Positions 7,032 to 17,164 of a stretch of 64,000 nucleotides of DNA are shown here, piece by piece; the stretch's first letter is position 1; each line of letters begins with the position of its first letter. The position numbers and the translations under genes are program-made. The notes under the pieces are model-generated. The model worked only from the letters and a program-made list of their open reading frames with translations. It searched no databases and was not told the DNA's origin. The stretch is taken from NCBI RefSeq assembly GCF_000411475.1, contig NZ_KE150465.1:203686-267685 (forward strand). The letters are read 5' to 3'. This DNA is from Streptococcus sp. HPH0090 (GTDB lineage Bacteria > Bacillota > Bacilli > Lactobacillales > Streptococcaceae).

Positions 7032-9501
7032 GGACACTAATTACTTTCACGATTTCTTTGCCATCAATCTCTGCTTTGACTTTTTCGTCAGCTAGAGCGA
7101 TTTCTTGTAATTCTTCGCGTGAAAGATCCTTCGCAACCATGAGTTTAGCACGGACTTTACCTTTGATTTGGACGACGATTTCAATTTCGTCTTCAACCAA
7201 TTTGCTTTCATCCCATGTTGGCCAAGCTACGTAAGAGATAGACTCACCTGTTGCTGCGACTGTTTGCCAGAGTTCTTCTGCCAAGTGAGGCGCAAATGGA
7301 GCAATCAATTGGATAAAGCCTTTGGCGTAGTCTACATAAAGTTTGTCTTCCTTGTTGGCAGCATTGACAAAGACCATGAGTTGGGCAATAGCTGTGTTGA
7401 ACTTCATCGACTCGATTTGCTCAGTGACAGCTTTAACAGTTTCGTTATAGACCTTGTCAAGAGCACCATTGTTTTCCGCAACGATTTCTTTACTTGTAAT
7501 CAAACGGTAAACACGGTCAAGGAACTTACGGCTTCCTTCCAAGCCTTCTTCAGACCAAGCGATGGAAGCATCAAGTGGTCCCATGAACATTTCATAGACA
7601 CGAAGGGTATCCGCACCGTATTGTTCCACCACATCGTCTGGATTGACAACGTTCTTGAGAGATTTAGACATCTTGGCTGGTGCTTGCTCCAACTCTTCCC
7701 CTGTTTCCACATGGAAGAAGGAACCGTCACGTTTTTCAACCCTGTCAGTCGCTACAAGAGCTCCACGGTGGTCACGGTAGCTAGTTCCCAAAATCATTCC
7801 TTGGTTAAAGAGTTTTTGGAATGGCTCCTTAGTAGGTACAACACCAAGGTCATAGAGGAATTTATGCCAGAAACGAGCGTAAAGCAAGTGGAGCACGGCG
7901 TGTTCTGCACCACCTACGTAGATATCGACTGGCAACCATTGTTTGAGGAGATCCTCGTCAGCCAATTTCTCAGTGTTGTGTGGATCGATATAGCGGAGGT
8001 AGTACCAGCTTGAACCTGCCCATTGTGGCATAGTATTAGTCTCACGACGACCTTTGACACCATCCTCACGAGTCACTTCAAGCCAGTCTGTCAAGTTAGC
8101 CAATGGGCTTTCACCAGTACCTGAAGGGCGAATGTCCTTGGTTACTGGCAAGACAAGTGGGAGTTCACTTTCTGGAACAGCTGTTGAAGTTCCATCTTCC
8201 CAATGAATGATTGGGATTGGTTCACCCCAGTAACGTTGACGGCTAAAGAGCCAGTCGCGGAGACGGTAGGTAACCTTTTCTTGACCAAAGCCTTTTTCTT
8301 CTAGCCAAGCTACAATCTTGGCAATCGCTTCTTCTTTGTTGAGACCGTTCAAGAAGTCAGAGTTGACGTGAAGGCCATCTTCTGTGTAAGCAGCTTCTGC
8401 TACGTTTCCACCTTCCAAGACTTCTACGATTGGAAGACCAAACTGTTTAGCAAATTCCCAGTCACGCTCATCGTGGGCAGGTACGGCCATAACAGCACCT
8501 GTTCCATAGCTAGCAAGGACATAGTCGGCAATCCAGATTGGGATTTCTTTGCCATTGACAGGGTTGATGGCATAGGCACCAGTCCAAACCCCTGTTTTTT
8601 CCTTGGCAAGGTCTGTACGAGCCAAGTCTGATTTAAGGCTGGCTTGGTGTTTGTAGTCCGCTACAGCCTCAGCTTGTTCCGGACTTGTGATAGCATCTAC
8701 TAGTTCATGCTCAGGCGCCAAGACAGTGAAGGTCGCACCGAAAAGGGTATCAGGACGTGTCGTAAAGACGGTGAATTCCTTGTCTGTTCCTTTTACTTTG
8801 AAAGTGACATTGGCACCAGTTGATTTACCAATCCAGTTGCGTTGCATGTCCTTGATAGACTCTGGCCAGTCAAGGTCATCCAAGTCATTGAGCAAGCGTT
8901 CCGCATAGGCAGTGATTTTAAGCATCCATTGGCGCATTGGTTTGCGGACAACTGGATAGCCACCACGCTCAGATGTCCCATCTGGAAGAACTTCTTCGTT
9001 GGCGATAGCTGTTCCTAGTTCCTCAACCCAGTTTACTGGCACTTCAGCTTCATAAGCCAGACCTTTTTCGTAAAGCTTGGTGAAAATCCATTGCGTCCAC
9101 TTGTAGTAGTTCGGATCTGTAGTATTGACTTCACGGTCCCAGTCGTAAGAGAAGCCAAGCGCATTGATTTGACGTTTGAAGTTGGCAATGTTTTCTGCTG
9201 TGAATTCCGCTGGGTCATTTCCTGTATCCATAGCGTATTGCTCTGCAGGCAAACCAAAGGCATCCCATCCCATTGGGTGAAGGACGTTATAGCCTTGCGC
9301 ACGTTTGAAACGACTAAGGATATCTGTTGCTGTATATCCTTCTGGGTGTCCTACGTGAAGACCAGCTCCGGATGGGTAAGGGAACATGTCAAGCGCATAA
9401 AACTTCGGTTTTGAAGCATCTGTTCCTGTCTTAAATGTGTGATGGTCAGCCCAGTACTTTTGCCACTTAGGCTCGATTTCTTTATGATTGTAAAAACTCA
9501 T
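7000..9501 (-). CDS. leuS: Leucyl-tRNA synthetase
   Basis: 833 aa, normal bacterial LeuRS. It charges tRNA-Leu with leucine in the cytoplasm. The class I HIGH-type signature is in [17 protein letters not shown] (about residues 41-57) and KMSKS lies near residue 609. The connective-peptide editing domain lies between, with the [12 protein letters not shown] element near residue 249. Anticodon-binding and small C-terminal domains follow, ending NKLVNIVVK. The ATG at 9501 has a TTGGAGAG ribosome site. A TGGTATAAT extended -10 lies about 30 bp upstream. There is no T-box in the short leader. The region just past its stop holds a diverged copy of its own tail. Confidence 0.98.
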   Translation of the reverse strand: MSFYNHKEIEPKWQKYWADHHTFKTGTDASKPKFYALDMFPYPSGAGLHVGHPEGYTATDILSRFKRAQGYNVLHPMGWDAFGLPAEQYAMDTGNDPAEFTAENIANFKRQINALGFSYDWDREVNTTDPNYYKWTQWIFTKLYEKGLAYEAEVPVNWVEELGTAIANEEVLPDGTSERGGYPVVRKPMRQWMLKITAYAERLLNDLDDLDWPESIKDMQRNWIGKSTGANVTFKVKGTDKEFTVFTTRPDTLFGATFTVLAPEHELVDAITSPEQAEAVADYKHQASLKSDLARTDLAKEKTGVWTGAYAINPVNGKEIPIWIADYVLASYGTGAVMAVPAHDERDWEFAKQFGLPIVEVLEGGNVAEAAYTEDGLHVNSDFLNGLNKEEAIAKIVAWLEEKGFGQEKVTYRLRDWLFSRQRYWGEPIPIIHWEDGTSTAVPESELPLVLPVTKDIRPSGTGESPLANLTDWLEVTREDGVKGRRETNTMPQWAGSSWYYLRYIDPHNTEKLADEDLLKQWLPVDIYVGGAEHAVLHLLYARFWHKFLYDLGVVPTKEPFQKLFNQGMILGTSYRDHRGALVATDRVEKRDGSFFHVETGEELEQAPAKMSKSLKNVVNPDDVVEQYGADTLRVYEMFMGPLDASIAWSEEGLEGSRKFLDRVYRLITSKEIVAENNGALDKVYNETVKAVTEQIESMKFNTAIAQLMVFVNAANKEDKLYVDYAKGFIQLIAPFAPHLAEELWQTVAATGESISYVAWPTWDESKLVEDEIEIVVQIKGKVRAKLMVAKDLSREELQEIALADEKVKAEIDGKEIVKVISVPNKLVNIVVK

Positions 9502-9589
9502 GCTGTCTCTCCAATTTTCGTGATGCTCCTATTATACCATTTTTAGAGGGAATTAGCCTCTTTATTCTTAACTCTTTTCTTTTTTGACC

Positions 9590-9618
9590 TTGCCTTCCAT
9601 TTTTAATACTGCTATACT
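9590..9618 (+). promoter_or_regulatory. Promoter of the YesMN-type two-component operon
   Basis: TTGCCT (9590-9595) and TATACT (9613-9618) are 17 bp apart; the AAGAGGTG ribosome site and ATG at 9652 follow. Confidence 0.55.
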
Positions 9619-9651
9619 TACTTTAACAGACTCTTCCCAAAGAGGTGAATT

Positions 9652-11301
9652 ATGCCCCATTCCTTCAAAAATTCTCTCCAAAAAGAGATTCTTCACCGTA
9701 GTTCTTTAGCTGCCCTAGCGACTTCTCTCTTACTCCTTATCCTTCTATTTGGATTTTCCTATTTCCTTCAAAAGCAGCAACTAGCTAAGGATACTCAACA
9801 AATTACTCAACATGTTCAAGACATGAAACAAGCAAATTATGAATTATTGGAAACCATGAATAAAAAAATGGTTCCAGAATTTATAGAAGGTAAACACACT
9901 GATAGAGAATTATTTAGTCTATTTTATGAAACAAAAGCTCAACTAAAACTCAGTTCTGATTTTGTCATTCTCGATGAGACTGGTGAACTTTTATTTAGCA
10001 CCAATCGCAATCATAAAGAAACTCTTTTAGCTCCCTATTATTTAAAATTATTAATTCAAAACACTACCCAAGGGTCCATTTCAGAGAAAGTTGCTCTATC
10101 GATGGACAAGCAACATTATGCTGTCTTTATTATGCCTATAATTCAAAATCAACGAGCAATAGCATATAGTATTTCCTTTGTGAATGAGAATGATTTCGTA
10201 TCAAGCATCCCCTTAATTAATTCAAAATACATCATCACAGATTCCTTTGGTAATATATACTCTAGTAATACTAATCAATTTACACAATCAACTCTAGAAA
10301 AATTTGATGAGAAATCGCTCCGTTCAAAAACACATTGGTTCGTTGAGAATCCAATCTTGATTGAAAAACGTAAAGTTGATTCAATTTTTTCAATTTACAC
10401 TTTCCAATCATTCTTTCCTATTCCTAGCTTACTTAGCCTTGCTTCCATACTAACACTTTGTATCTTTCTATTATATTTTTGGCAGGCTAGGAGAATCGCC
10501 CATAAAATCGCAACCCATAATGCTGGTCCTATTGAAAGTTTAGTCTTTCAATTACATGAAATTCCTAAGAAAAAAGAAAAGAAACTTACTCTCCATACTG
10601 AGGATGAATTTGAACTGATAGCTGAGAAAATTAACGATATGCTACAAGAGTTGGACGAGCTTCATCAAAAGATGTTGACCATTGAAAAGGAAAAGTGGGT
10701 TTTTGAAAGAAAAATGCTAGAAGCTCAGTTTAATCCTCACTTCCTATACAATACCTTGGAAACTATTAAAATCACAAGTATGATTGATGCCAGTATTACA
10801 CAAGACCTTATTCAAAATCTCACACGCATCCTGCGATACAGCGTGACTGAATTAGAGAAAGAAACGACTCTTGGGAAAGACTTAGAAATTATCGAAGCTT
10901 ATCTAAAGATTCATCAAATCCGCTTTGAACAATTTTCTTATCATATTGACTGTTCTCAGACACTATATTCCCAAGTCATCCCAAAACTTTTCCTATTACC
11001 CCTTGTAGAAAATGCTCTAAAATACGGAAGGCAGTATCGTATAGATCTCGCCATCTCTATAAAAATCACTCAAGATCAGGAAAAACTAACCTTTATCGTC
11101 AGTGATAACGCCGGGGGGTTGACTAAACAAGAACGTCTACATATCTTAGAATCTCTGAATAGCCCACATACACAACACGGTATTGTCAATAGTTATAAAC
11201 GATTGAATAACTTTTTTGATAATGTCGAATTAGATTTGGGAGTCAACTCCAAAGGTGAAACCTGGGTAAAATTTGTAACGAAAGGAAGAACACATGTTTA
11301 A
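9652..11301 (+). CDS. Sensor histidine kinase, YesM/LytS-like (His_kinase PF06580 type)
   Basis: 549 aa. One membrane segment is at about 17-40, a large extracytoplasmic sensor domain follows (about 41-255), then a second membrane segment (about 256-276), a linker with coiled-coil character (about 310-355), and the kinase core. The phosphoacceptor is His363 in AQFNPHFLYNTLE. ATP-site boxes are NALKYG (N box) and SDNAGG (G1). The gene overlaps the response-regulator gene by 8 bp. YesMN-type pairs commonly control a neighbouring ABC importer, so this kinase probably senses the ligand of the ABC system encoded just downstream. The ligand is not known. Confidence 0.92.
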   Translation: MPHSFKNSLQKEILHRSSLAALATSLLLLILLFGFSYFLQKQQLAKDTQQITQHVQDMKQANYELLETMNKKMVPEFIEGKHTDRELFSLFYETKAQLKLSSDFVILDETGELLFSTNRNHKETLLAPYYLKLLIQNTTQGSISEKVALSMDKQHYAVFIMPIIQNQRAIAYSISFVNENDFVSSIPLINSKYIITDSFGNIYSSNTNQFTQSTLEKFDEKSLRSKTHWFVENPILIEKRKVDSIFSIYTFQSFFPIPSLLSLASILTLCIFLLYFWQARRIAHKIATHNAGPIESLVFQLHEIPKKKEKKLTLHTEDEFELIAEKINDMLQELDELHQKMLTIEKEKWVFERKMLEAQFNPHFLYNTLETIKITSMIDASITQDLIQNLTRILRYSVTELEKETTLGKDLEIIEAYLKIHQIRFEQFSYHIDCSQTLYSQVIPKLFLLPLVENALKYGRQYRIDLAISIKITQDQEKLTFIVSDNAGGLTKQERLHILESLNSPHTQHGIVNSYKRLNNFFDNVELDLGVNSKGETWVKFVTKGRTHV

Positions 11302-12064
11302 ACTTATCATTGTCGAAGACGAACATCTAATTCGAAAATGGCTTGAGATTGCTGTAGACTACTCTACTTTAGGTATTCAAGTTGTAGGAACCGCTAGTCA
11401 TGGACAAGAAGGAATGGAACTGATTCAAAAACTAAAACCACATATTGTGCTAACAGACATCACCATGCCAATCATGGATGCTTTCATGATGTTTGAAGCC
11501 ACACAGTCTATTTCCTATGAAAAAGTAATTCTATCTGGCTACGATGATTTCCAAAATGCAAAAAAGGCTATGCAATTTGGAGCTGTAGATTTTCTATCAA
11601 AACCTATAAACGTCACTGAATTAACAGAGTGTCTAGAAAAAATTACACTGCGTCTTCAGATGAATCAACATCAAAACAATCCATTTTCACAAGATTATCA
11701 GACCTTTGTCACCACTCTTCAAAAAATTAATCCTCAAAACCAATTGATTCAACAAATTCTCGAATTTATACACCAGCACTACTCCGAACACTTTACCATT
11801 TCTACCATTGCAGATAATTTAGGCTATAGTGAAAGTTATCTATATAAAGTTATCAAAGAAGATTTTCCTATTACCTTGAACGAATATATTTTGCAATATC
11901 GTTTAAAACAAGCGGTTGAAAAAATGATCCAACAGCCTGACTATCCTCTTAGCCAAATTTCTGAACAAGTGGGGTTCTCAGATTATAAGTATTTTGGAAA
12001 AGTTTTTAAAAAATATTTTCATATTTCTCCAAAAGAATTAAAAACTATTGGAAGAATAGTATAG
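11294..12064 (+). CDS. Response regulator with AraC-type DNA-binding domain (YesN-like)
   Basis: 256 aa. The receiver domain spans residues 1-120 with acidic pocket VEDEH, phosphoacceptor Asp55 in VLTDITMP and the conserved Lys in FLSKP (about 104). The C-terminal AraC/XylS double helix-turn-helix is at about 150-253 (TISTIADNLGYSESYLYKVIK; LSQISEQVGFSDYKYFGKVFKKYF). It is translationally coupled to the kinase. It probably activates the ABC importer genes that start 100 bp downstream. A terminator overlaps its 3' end, so the importer must have its own promoter. Confidence 0.93.
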   Translation: MFKLIIVEDEHLIRKWLEIAVDYSTLGIQVVGTASHGQEGMELIQKLKPHIVLTDITMPIMDAFMMFEATQSISYEKVILSGYDDFQNAKKAMQFGAVDFLSKPINVTELTECLEKITLRLQMNQHQNNPFSQDYQTFVTTLQKINPQNQLIQQILEFIHQHYSEHFTISTIADNLGYSESYLYKVIKEDFPITLNEYILQYRLKQAVEKMIQQPDYPLSQISEQVGFSDYKYFGKVFKKYFHISPKELKTIGRIV

Positions 12065-12083
12065 AAACTATTCTTCTTTTTTT
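12051..12083 (+). terminator. Terminator overlapping the response-regulator stop codon
   Basis: GAAGAATAGT (12051-12060) pairs perfectly with ACTATTCTTC (12067-12076), followed by T7. The stop codon (12062-12064) lies in the loop. Confidence 0.8.
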
Positions 12084-12121
12084 GTAGAGAATTTTCCCCT
12101 AATAGGATAGAATTTTGAGTT

Positions 12122-12136
12122 TTAAAAACGCTTACA
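12122..12136 (+). promoter_or_regulatory. cre-like site upstream of the ABC importer
   Basis: TTAAAAACGCTTACA matches the CcpA cre consensus WTGNAARCGNWWWCA at all fixed positions but one (A for G at position 3). It lies 44 bp before the lipoprotein start codon, in the promoter region, which suggests carbon catabolite control. Confidence 0.55.
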
Positions 12137-12179
12137 TTTATTTAAAATAGATATAACAAAAACTTTGGAGGTATCCATC

Positions 12180-13226
12180 ATGAAAAAGAAATGGATGTAT
12201 TTTGCTGCTTGTGGACTTGCTATTTTAGGGCTGACTGCCTGCTCTTCTGACGATTCTTCAGGGGATAAAGCAACTGAAAATGGAGGAAGCGATACTCTTG
12301 TAGTCTATTCACCAAACTCAGAAGGGTTAATTGGTGCAACAATTCCTGCTTTTGAAGAAAAATATGGCATTAAAGTTGAACTCATTCAAGCAGGAACTGG
12401 TGAACTCTTTAAAAAGCTAGAGTCTGAAAAAGAAGCGCCTGTAGCAGATGTCATCTTTGGTGGTTCCTATACTCAATATGCCACTCACGGAGAACTCTTT
12501 GAAAATTACGTTTCTCCAGAAAATGAAAATGTGATAAAAGAATATCAAAATACAACCGGCTACTCAACTCCTTATACATTGGATGGTAGTGTGTTGATTG
12601 TAAATCCTGACTTAACTAAGGGTATGAATATCGAAGGATATAGCGATCTTATCAAACCAGAGCTCAAAGGGAAAATTGCAACAGCTGACCCTGCTAACTC
12701 TTCTAGTGCTTTTGCTCAACTAACAAACATGCTACAAGCTGAGGGTGGCTATACAGATGACAAAGCTTGGACTTATGTCAAAGATCTCTTTACCCTAATC
12801 GATGGTAAAATCGGATCAAGTTCATCTGGTGTTTATAAGGCAGTGGCAGATGGAGAAATGGCTGTTGGTCTTTCATATGAAGATCCTGCAGTTAAACTTC
12901 TAAACGACGGTGCTAACATTAAAGTTGTTTATCCAAAAGAAGGAACTGTTTTCTTACCAGCAAGTGCTGCTATTATCAAAAACGCAAAAAATAAAGAAAA
13001 CGCTAAGAAATTTATCGATTTCATCATTTCTCAGGACGTACAAGATACTCTAGGTACTACAACTACTAATCGTCCTGTTCGTAAAAATGCTAAAACTAGC
13101 GAAAATATGAAACCAATCGAACAAATCAAAGTACTAACTGAAGACTATGACTATGTCATCAAAAACAAATCAGACATTGTTAAGAAATACAACGAAATCT
13201 TTACAGATATCCAATCTAAACAATAA
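12180..13226 (+). CDS. ABC importer substrate-binding lipoprotein (ferric/Afu-type SBP)
   Basis: 348 aa from the ATG at 12180 (TTGGAGG ribosome site), not the in-frame codon 15 bp upstream. A lipoprotein signal peptide with lipobox LTAC near residue 24 anchors the mature protein to the membrane surface. The fold is the type II periplasmic-binding family used for Fe3+, phosphonate, putrescine-like or sugar-phosphate ligands (LVVYSPNSEGLIGATIPAFEEKYGIKVE). The operon SBP-ATPase-fused permease resembles pneumococcal pit genes (annotated as iron uptake), but the neighbouring YesMN pair and cre-like site fit a carbon source at least as well. Ligand unresolved. Confidence 0.88.
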   Translation: MKKKWMYFAACGLAILGLTACSSDDSSGDKATENGGSDTLVVYSPNSEGLIGATIPAFEEKYGIKVELIQAGTGELFKKLESEKEAPVADVIFGGSYTQYATHGELFENYVSPENENVIKEYQNTTGYSTPYTLDGSVLIVNPDLTKGMNIEGYSDLIKPELKGKIATADPANSSSAFAQLTNMLQAEGGYTDDKAWTYVKDLFTLIDGKIGSSSSGVYKAVADGEMAVGLSYEDPAVKLLNDGANIKVVYPKEGTVFLPASAAIIKNAKNKENAKKFIDFIISQDVQDTLGTTTTNRPVRKNAKTSENMKPIEQIKVLTEDYDYVIKNKSDIVKKYNEIFTDIQSKQ

Positions 13227-13238
13227 TAGGGGTTGACT

Positions 13239-14330
13239 ATGAGCGAGATTAAAATTATTAATGCTAAGAAAATTTACAATGACGTACCCGTTATCGAAAA
13301 TTTAAATGTTACAATTCCTAAGGGGAGCCTTTTCACTCTCCTTGGGCCTTCAGGATGCGGGAAAACAACTTTGCTTCGTATGATTGCTGGATTCAATAGT
13401 ATCGAAGGAGGAGAATTCTACTTCGATGATACCAAAATTAATAACATGGAGCCTAGCAAACGTAACATCGGAATGGTATTCCAAAACTATGCGATTTTCC
13501 CACATTTGACAGTACGTGATAACGTAGCGTTCGGTCTCAAGCAAAAGAAAGTTCCAAAAGAGGAACTCATCAAACAAACGAATAAATACCTTGAGTTGAT
13601 GCAAATTGCTCAGTACGCTGATCGTAGACCAGATAAACTTAGTGGTGGTCAACAACAACGGGTTGCCTTAGCACGTGCTTTAGCTGTTAATCCTAGCGTT
13701 CTCCTCATGGATGAACCCCTAAGTAACCTAGATGCCAAACTTCGTTTAGATATGCGTCAAGCTATTCGAGAAATCCAACACGAAGTTGGTATTACAACTG
13801 TCTACGTAACTCATGACCAAGAAGAAGCCATGGCAATTTCTGACCAAATTGCTGTTATGAAGGATGGTGTTATTCAACAAATCGGTCGTCCAAAAGAGCT
13901 TTACCATAAACCAGCAAATGAATTTGTTGCAACATTTATTGGTAGAACAAATATAATTCCTGCTCGTTTAGAAAAACAAGCTGACGGAGCTTATATAGTT
14001 TTCGAAGATGGCTATTCTCTTCGTATGCCAGCTCTTGACCAAGTTGACGAACAAAACATCCGTGTCAGCATTCGTCCTGAAGAATTTATCCGTGATGAAA
14101 ATGGCCCAATCGATGGAACAATCACCGATAGTGTTTACCTTGGACTTAACACTGAATACTTCATTGAAACAGGATTTGCTCCAAAACTTCAAGTAAGTGA
14201 AGAATCAACTTTCGAAGAAGATTTAGAAAAAGGAGATTGTGTTCGTTTACGAATTAATACTCAAAAACTCAATGTCTTCTCTGAAGACGGTTTGCGTAAT
14301 CTCATAAAAGGAGCCAGCCATGGAGCGTAA
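13239..14330 (+). CDS. ABC importer ATP-binding protein (Fe3+/PotA-like)
   Basis: 363 aa from ATG 13239, with AGGGG just upstream; a TTG two codons earlier is the alternative. Walker A GPSGCGKTT (about 36-44), signature LSGGQQQR (about 134-141), Walker B LLMDEPLSNLD (about 155-165) and switch His in YVTHDQEEA are complete. The C-terminal TOBE-like region (about 235-360; ARLEKQADGAYIVFEDG; VSIRPEE) is typical of the FbpC/PotA/MalK group and often has a regulatory role. It starts 13 bp after the SBP stop and overlaps the permease start by 11 bp. Confidence 0.95.
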   Translation: MSEIKIINAKKIYNDVPVIENLNVTIPKGSLFTLLGPSGCGKTTLLRMIAGFNSIEGGEFYFDDTKINNMEPSKRNIGMVFQNYAIFPHLTVRDNVAFGLKQKKVPKEELIKQTNKYLELMQIAQYADRRPDKLSGGQQQRVALARALAVNPSVLLMDEPLSNLDAKLRLDMRQAIREIQHEVGITTVYVTHDQEEAMAISDQIAVMKDGVIQQIGRPKELYHKPANEFVATFIGRTNIIPARLEKQADGAYIVFEDGYSLRMPALDQVDEQNIRVSIRPEEFIRDENGPIDGTITDSVYLGLNTEYFIETGFAPKLQVSEESTFEEDLEKGDCVRLRINTQKLNVFSEDGLRNLIKGASHGA

Positions 14331-15978
14331 AAAACTAAACATCTGGACTGCATCTTCCTTCTTCATTTTCCTTACATACTTGGTTTTCTTGGTCTACCCT
14401 ATTGTGACTGTATTAAAGCAAGCACTGGTACATGAAGGTAGATTCTCTTTAGAAAATTTTGTTACATTCTTTAGCAAATCTTATTATTCTGAGACACTCA
14501 TTAATAGTTTTAAGGTTTCCGTAACCGCCACAATTACTTCTGTCGTTGTTGGTACCTTACTAGCTTATCTCTTTTCAATGTACGACTTCAAAGGTAAGAA
14601 GTTTTTGCAAATTTTGATTATCATTGCATCTATGTCAGCTCCTTTTGTTGGTGCATACTCTTGGATTCTACTTCTTGGTAGAAACGGAGTAATCACAAAA
14701 TTTTTAACCAACACACTACACCTGCCAAGTTTTGACATTTATGGTTTCCAAGGTATTGTACTTGTCTTCACTCTTCAACTTTTCCCTCTCGTCTTCCTTT
14801 ATGTAGCTGGAACTATGAAGAGTATTGACAATTCCCTCTTGGAAGCTGCGGAAAGCATGGGATCTTTCGGCTTTAGACGTATTGTAAAAGTCATTTTACC
14901 TCTCTTGGTCCCAACTTTACTAGCAGCAGCACTCCTAGTCTTTATGAGAGCTTTCTCAGACTTCGGTACTCCGATGCTGATTGGTGAGGGATATCGTACC
15001 TTCCCGGTATTAATCTATACTCAGTTTATCAGTGAGGTTGGAGGCAACTCAGCTTTCGCATCTGCTCTAGCAATCATGGCTATTACAATCGCACTTGCTA
15101 TCTTCCTCATTCAAAAGTACATTTCAAATCGTTTCAGCTTCAGTATGAACTCGCTTCATCCAATCGAACCTAAGAAAACGACAAAAGGAAAGATGGCTGC
15201 TATTTATGTGACTGTTTATGGCATTATCTTATTCTCTGTATTGCCTCAAGTTTACTTGATTTACACATCATTCCTTAAGACATCAGGTATGGTTTTTGTC
15301 AAAGGATATTCATTAAATAGCTATAAGACAGCCTTTAACCGTATGGGATCTGCTATTTTCAATACCATTCGCATTCCTCTACTTGCCTTGATTCTAGTTG
15401 TTGTCTTTGCGACCTTCATCTCATACCTTGCAGTTCGTAAGCGCAACCTATTTACGAATCTAATCGATAGTCTTAGTATGGTACCTTATATCGTACCAGG
15501 AACAGTTCTCGGTATTGCCTTTATTTCTTCATTCAATACAGGTATCTTCGGAAGTGGTTTCCTTATGATCACAGGAACAGCCTTCATCTTAATTATGTCC
15601 CTATCTGTAAGAAGACTTCCTTATACTATTCGCTCTTCAGTTGCTAGTTTGCAACAGATTTCTCCGAGCATTGAAGAAGCTGCAGAAAGTTTAGGAAGTA
15701 GTCGTCTCAATACCTTTACTAAAATCACTACCCCAATGATGCTTTCAGGTATCATCTCAGGTGCAATCCTATCATGGGTAACAATGATTTCAGAACTTTC
15801 TACTTCGATTCTCTTGTACAATGTGAAGACTAGAACAATGACCGTAGCTATCTACACTGAAGTACTTCGTGGAAATTATGGCGTGGCAGCTGCTTTGTCA
15901 ACTATCCTCACTGTCTTGACAGTTACTTCATTGTTACTATTTATGAAAATTTCTAAAAACAATAGTATTACACTCTAG
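14320..15978 (+). CDS. ABC importer permease, fused double MetI-like domains
   Basis: 552 aa with about 12 membrane segments. Two binding-protein-dependent transport permease domains are fused head to tail (about residues 60-265 and 340-545). Each carries an EAA loop that contacts the ATPase (LEAAESMGSFGFRRI near 177; EEAAESLGSSRLNTF near 455). Fused permeases of this kind are usual in FbpB/AfuB/Pit-type importers. AAAAGGAG ribosome site inside the ATPase gene. It is the last gene of the importer operon; a strong terminator follows. Confidence 0.94.
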   Translation: MERKKLNIWTASSFFIFLTYLVFLVYPIVTVLKQALVHEGRFSLENFVTFFSKSYYSETLINSFKVSVTATITSVVVGTLLAYLFSMYDFKGKKFLQILIIIASMSAPFVGAYSWILLLGRNGVITKFLTNTLHLPSFDIYGFQGIVLVFTLQLFPLVFLYVAGTMKSIDNSLLEAAESMGSFGFRRIVKVILPLLVPTLLAAALLVFMRAFSDFGTPMLIGEGYRTFPVLIYTQFISEVGGNSAFASALAIMAITIALAIFLIQKYISNRFSFSMNSLHPIEPKKTTKGKMAAIYVTVYGIILFSVLPQVYLIYTSFLKTSGMVFVKGYSLNSYKTAFNRMGSAIFNTIRIPLLALILVVVFATFISYLAVRKRNLFTNLIDSLSMVPYIVPGTVLGIAFISSFNTGIFGSGFLMITGTAFILIMSLSVRRLPYTIRSSVASLQQISPSIEEAAESLGSSRLNTFTKITTPMMLSGIISGAILSWVTMISELSTSILLYNVKTRTMTVAIYTEVLRGNYGVAAALSTILTVLTVTSLLLFMKISKNNSITL

Positions 15979-15990
15979 TTTTTCTCCTAA

Positions 15991-16022
15991 AAACAGCCAA
16001 ATTTCTTATTGGCTGTTTTTTT
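15991..16022 (+). terminator. Terminator of the ABC importer operon
   Basis: AAACAGCCAA pairs with TTGGCTGTTT (16009-16018) and runs into a T-tract. Confidence 0.85.
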
Positions 16023-16126
16023 ATTTATACTCTCTTACTAAGTTAATTCTTAATAAATAATATTAATGCAAGTTAGTGCTTTTTATGGTAGAATATAGGA
16101 AAGTGCTTTCTCAGAAGGAGGAAAAT

Positions 16127-17143
16127 ATGAACAAACAAACCATCGCTGTCTTAGGGCCTGGTTCTTGGGGTACTGCACTGTCACAAGTTCTTAATGACAA
16201 CGGACACGAAGTGCGTATCTGGGGTAATATTCCTGACCAAATTGATGAAATTAATACACAACATACTAACAAACGCTATTTTAAGGATATTGTATTAGAC
16301 GATAAAATTGTGGCCTATCATGATTTGGCAGAAGCCTTGAAGGGTGTTGATGCTGTCTTGTTTGTGGTACCTACTAAGGTGACAAGATTGGTAGCTCAAC
16401 AGGTAGCTGCTGTTTTGGACCATAAAGTGGTTATTATGCATGCTTCAAAAGGTCTCGAGCCAAATAGTCACAAACGTCTTTCAACCATTCTTGAAGAAGA
16501 AATCCCTCAAGAGTTCCGCAGTGAAATTGTAGTTGTATCTGGTCCTAGCCATGCAGAAGAAACAATCGTCCGTGATATTACCTTGATCACGGCTGCATCC
16601 AAAGATTTACAAACTGCTCAGTATGTTCAGGCTCTCTTTAGCAACCATTACTTCCGTCTTTATACCAATACAGATGTGATTGGAGTGGAAACAGCTGGTG
16701 CTCTTAAAAATATCATCGCTGTTGGTGCAGGTGCCCTTCATGGACTTGGCTTTGGAGACAATGCAAAGGCTGCCATTATCACGCGCGGGCTTGCGGAAAT
16801 CACTCGTCTAGGGGTTAAACTTGGAGCAAATCCACTGACTTATAGCGGACTTTCTGGAGTTGGGGATTTGATTGTTACCGGAACATCTGTCCACTCACGT
16901 AACTGGCGAGCTGGAGATGCTCTTGGTCGTGGTGAAGCCTTGGCAGATATCGAAGCAAATATGGGAATGGTCATTGAAGGAATTTCAACAACCAAAGCTG
17001 CTTACGAATTGGCGCAAGAACTTGGAGTTTATATGCCAATCACCCAAGCCATCTACCAAGTTATTTATGAAAATGTTAATATTAAGGATGCCGTTACTGA
17101 ACTCATGAGTACTGAGTTCAAAGCGGAAAACGAGTGGTCATAA
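16127..17143 (+). CDS. gpsA: NAD(P)-dependent glycerol-3-phosphate dehydrogenase
   Basis: 338 aa from ATG 16127, chosen because AAGGAGG (16115-16121) precedes it; an in-frame ATG 51 bp upstream has no ribosome site. It reduces dihydroxyacetone phosphate to sn-glycerol-3-phosphate for phospholipid synthesis. The Rossmann motif [14 protein letters not shown] is at residues 7-20 and HASKGLEP near 105. The catalytic Lys lies in [15 protein letters not shown], and the C-terminal substrate region includes [21 protein letters not shown] extended -10 lies at 16087-16094. It is followed by galU after a 21-bp gap, the same pair as in pneumococci. Confidence 0.97.
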   Translation: MNKQTIAVLGPGSWGTALSQVLNDNGHEVRIWGNIPDQIDEINTQHTNKRYFKDIVLDDKIVAYHDLAEALKGVDAVLFVVPTKVTRLVAQQVAAVLDHKVVIMHASKGLEPNSHKRLSTILEEEIPQEFRSEIVVVSGPSHAEETIVRDITLITAASKDLQTAQYVQALFSNHYFRLYTNTDVIGVETAGALKNIIAVGAGALHGLGFGDNAKAAIITRGLAEITRLGVKLGANPLTYSGLSGVGDLIVTGTSVHSRNWRAGDALGRGEALADIEANMGMVIEGISTTKAAYELAQELGVYMPITQAIYQVIYENVNIKDAVTELMSTEFKAENEWS

Positions 17144-17164
17144 TCACCGTTAGAAAGGATGCTC

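Noticed and set aside
7168..8013. 281-aa plus-strand open frame inside leuS
   Set aside because: It is fully antisense to the conserved LeuRS coding region; no ribosome site and no recognisable domain.
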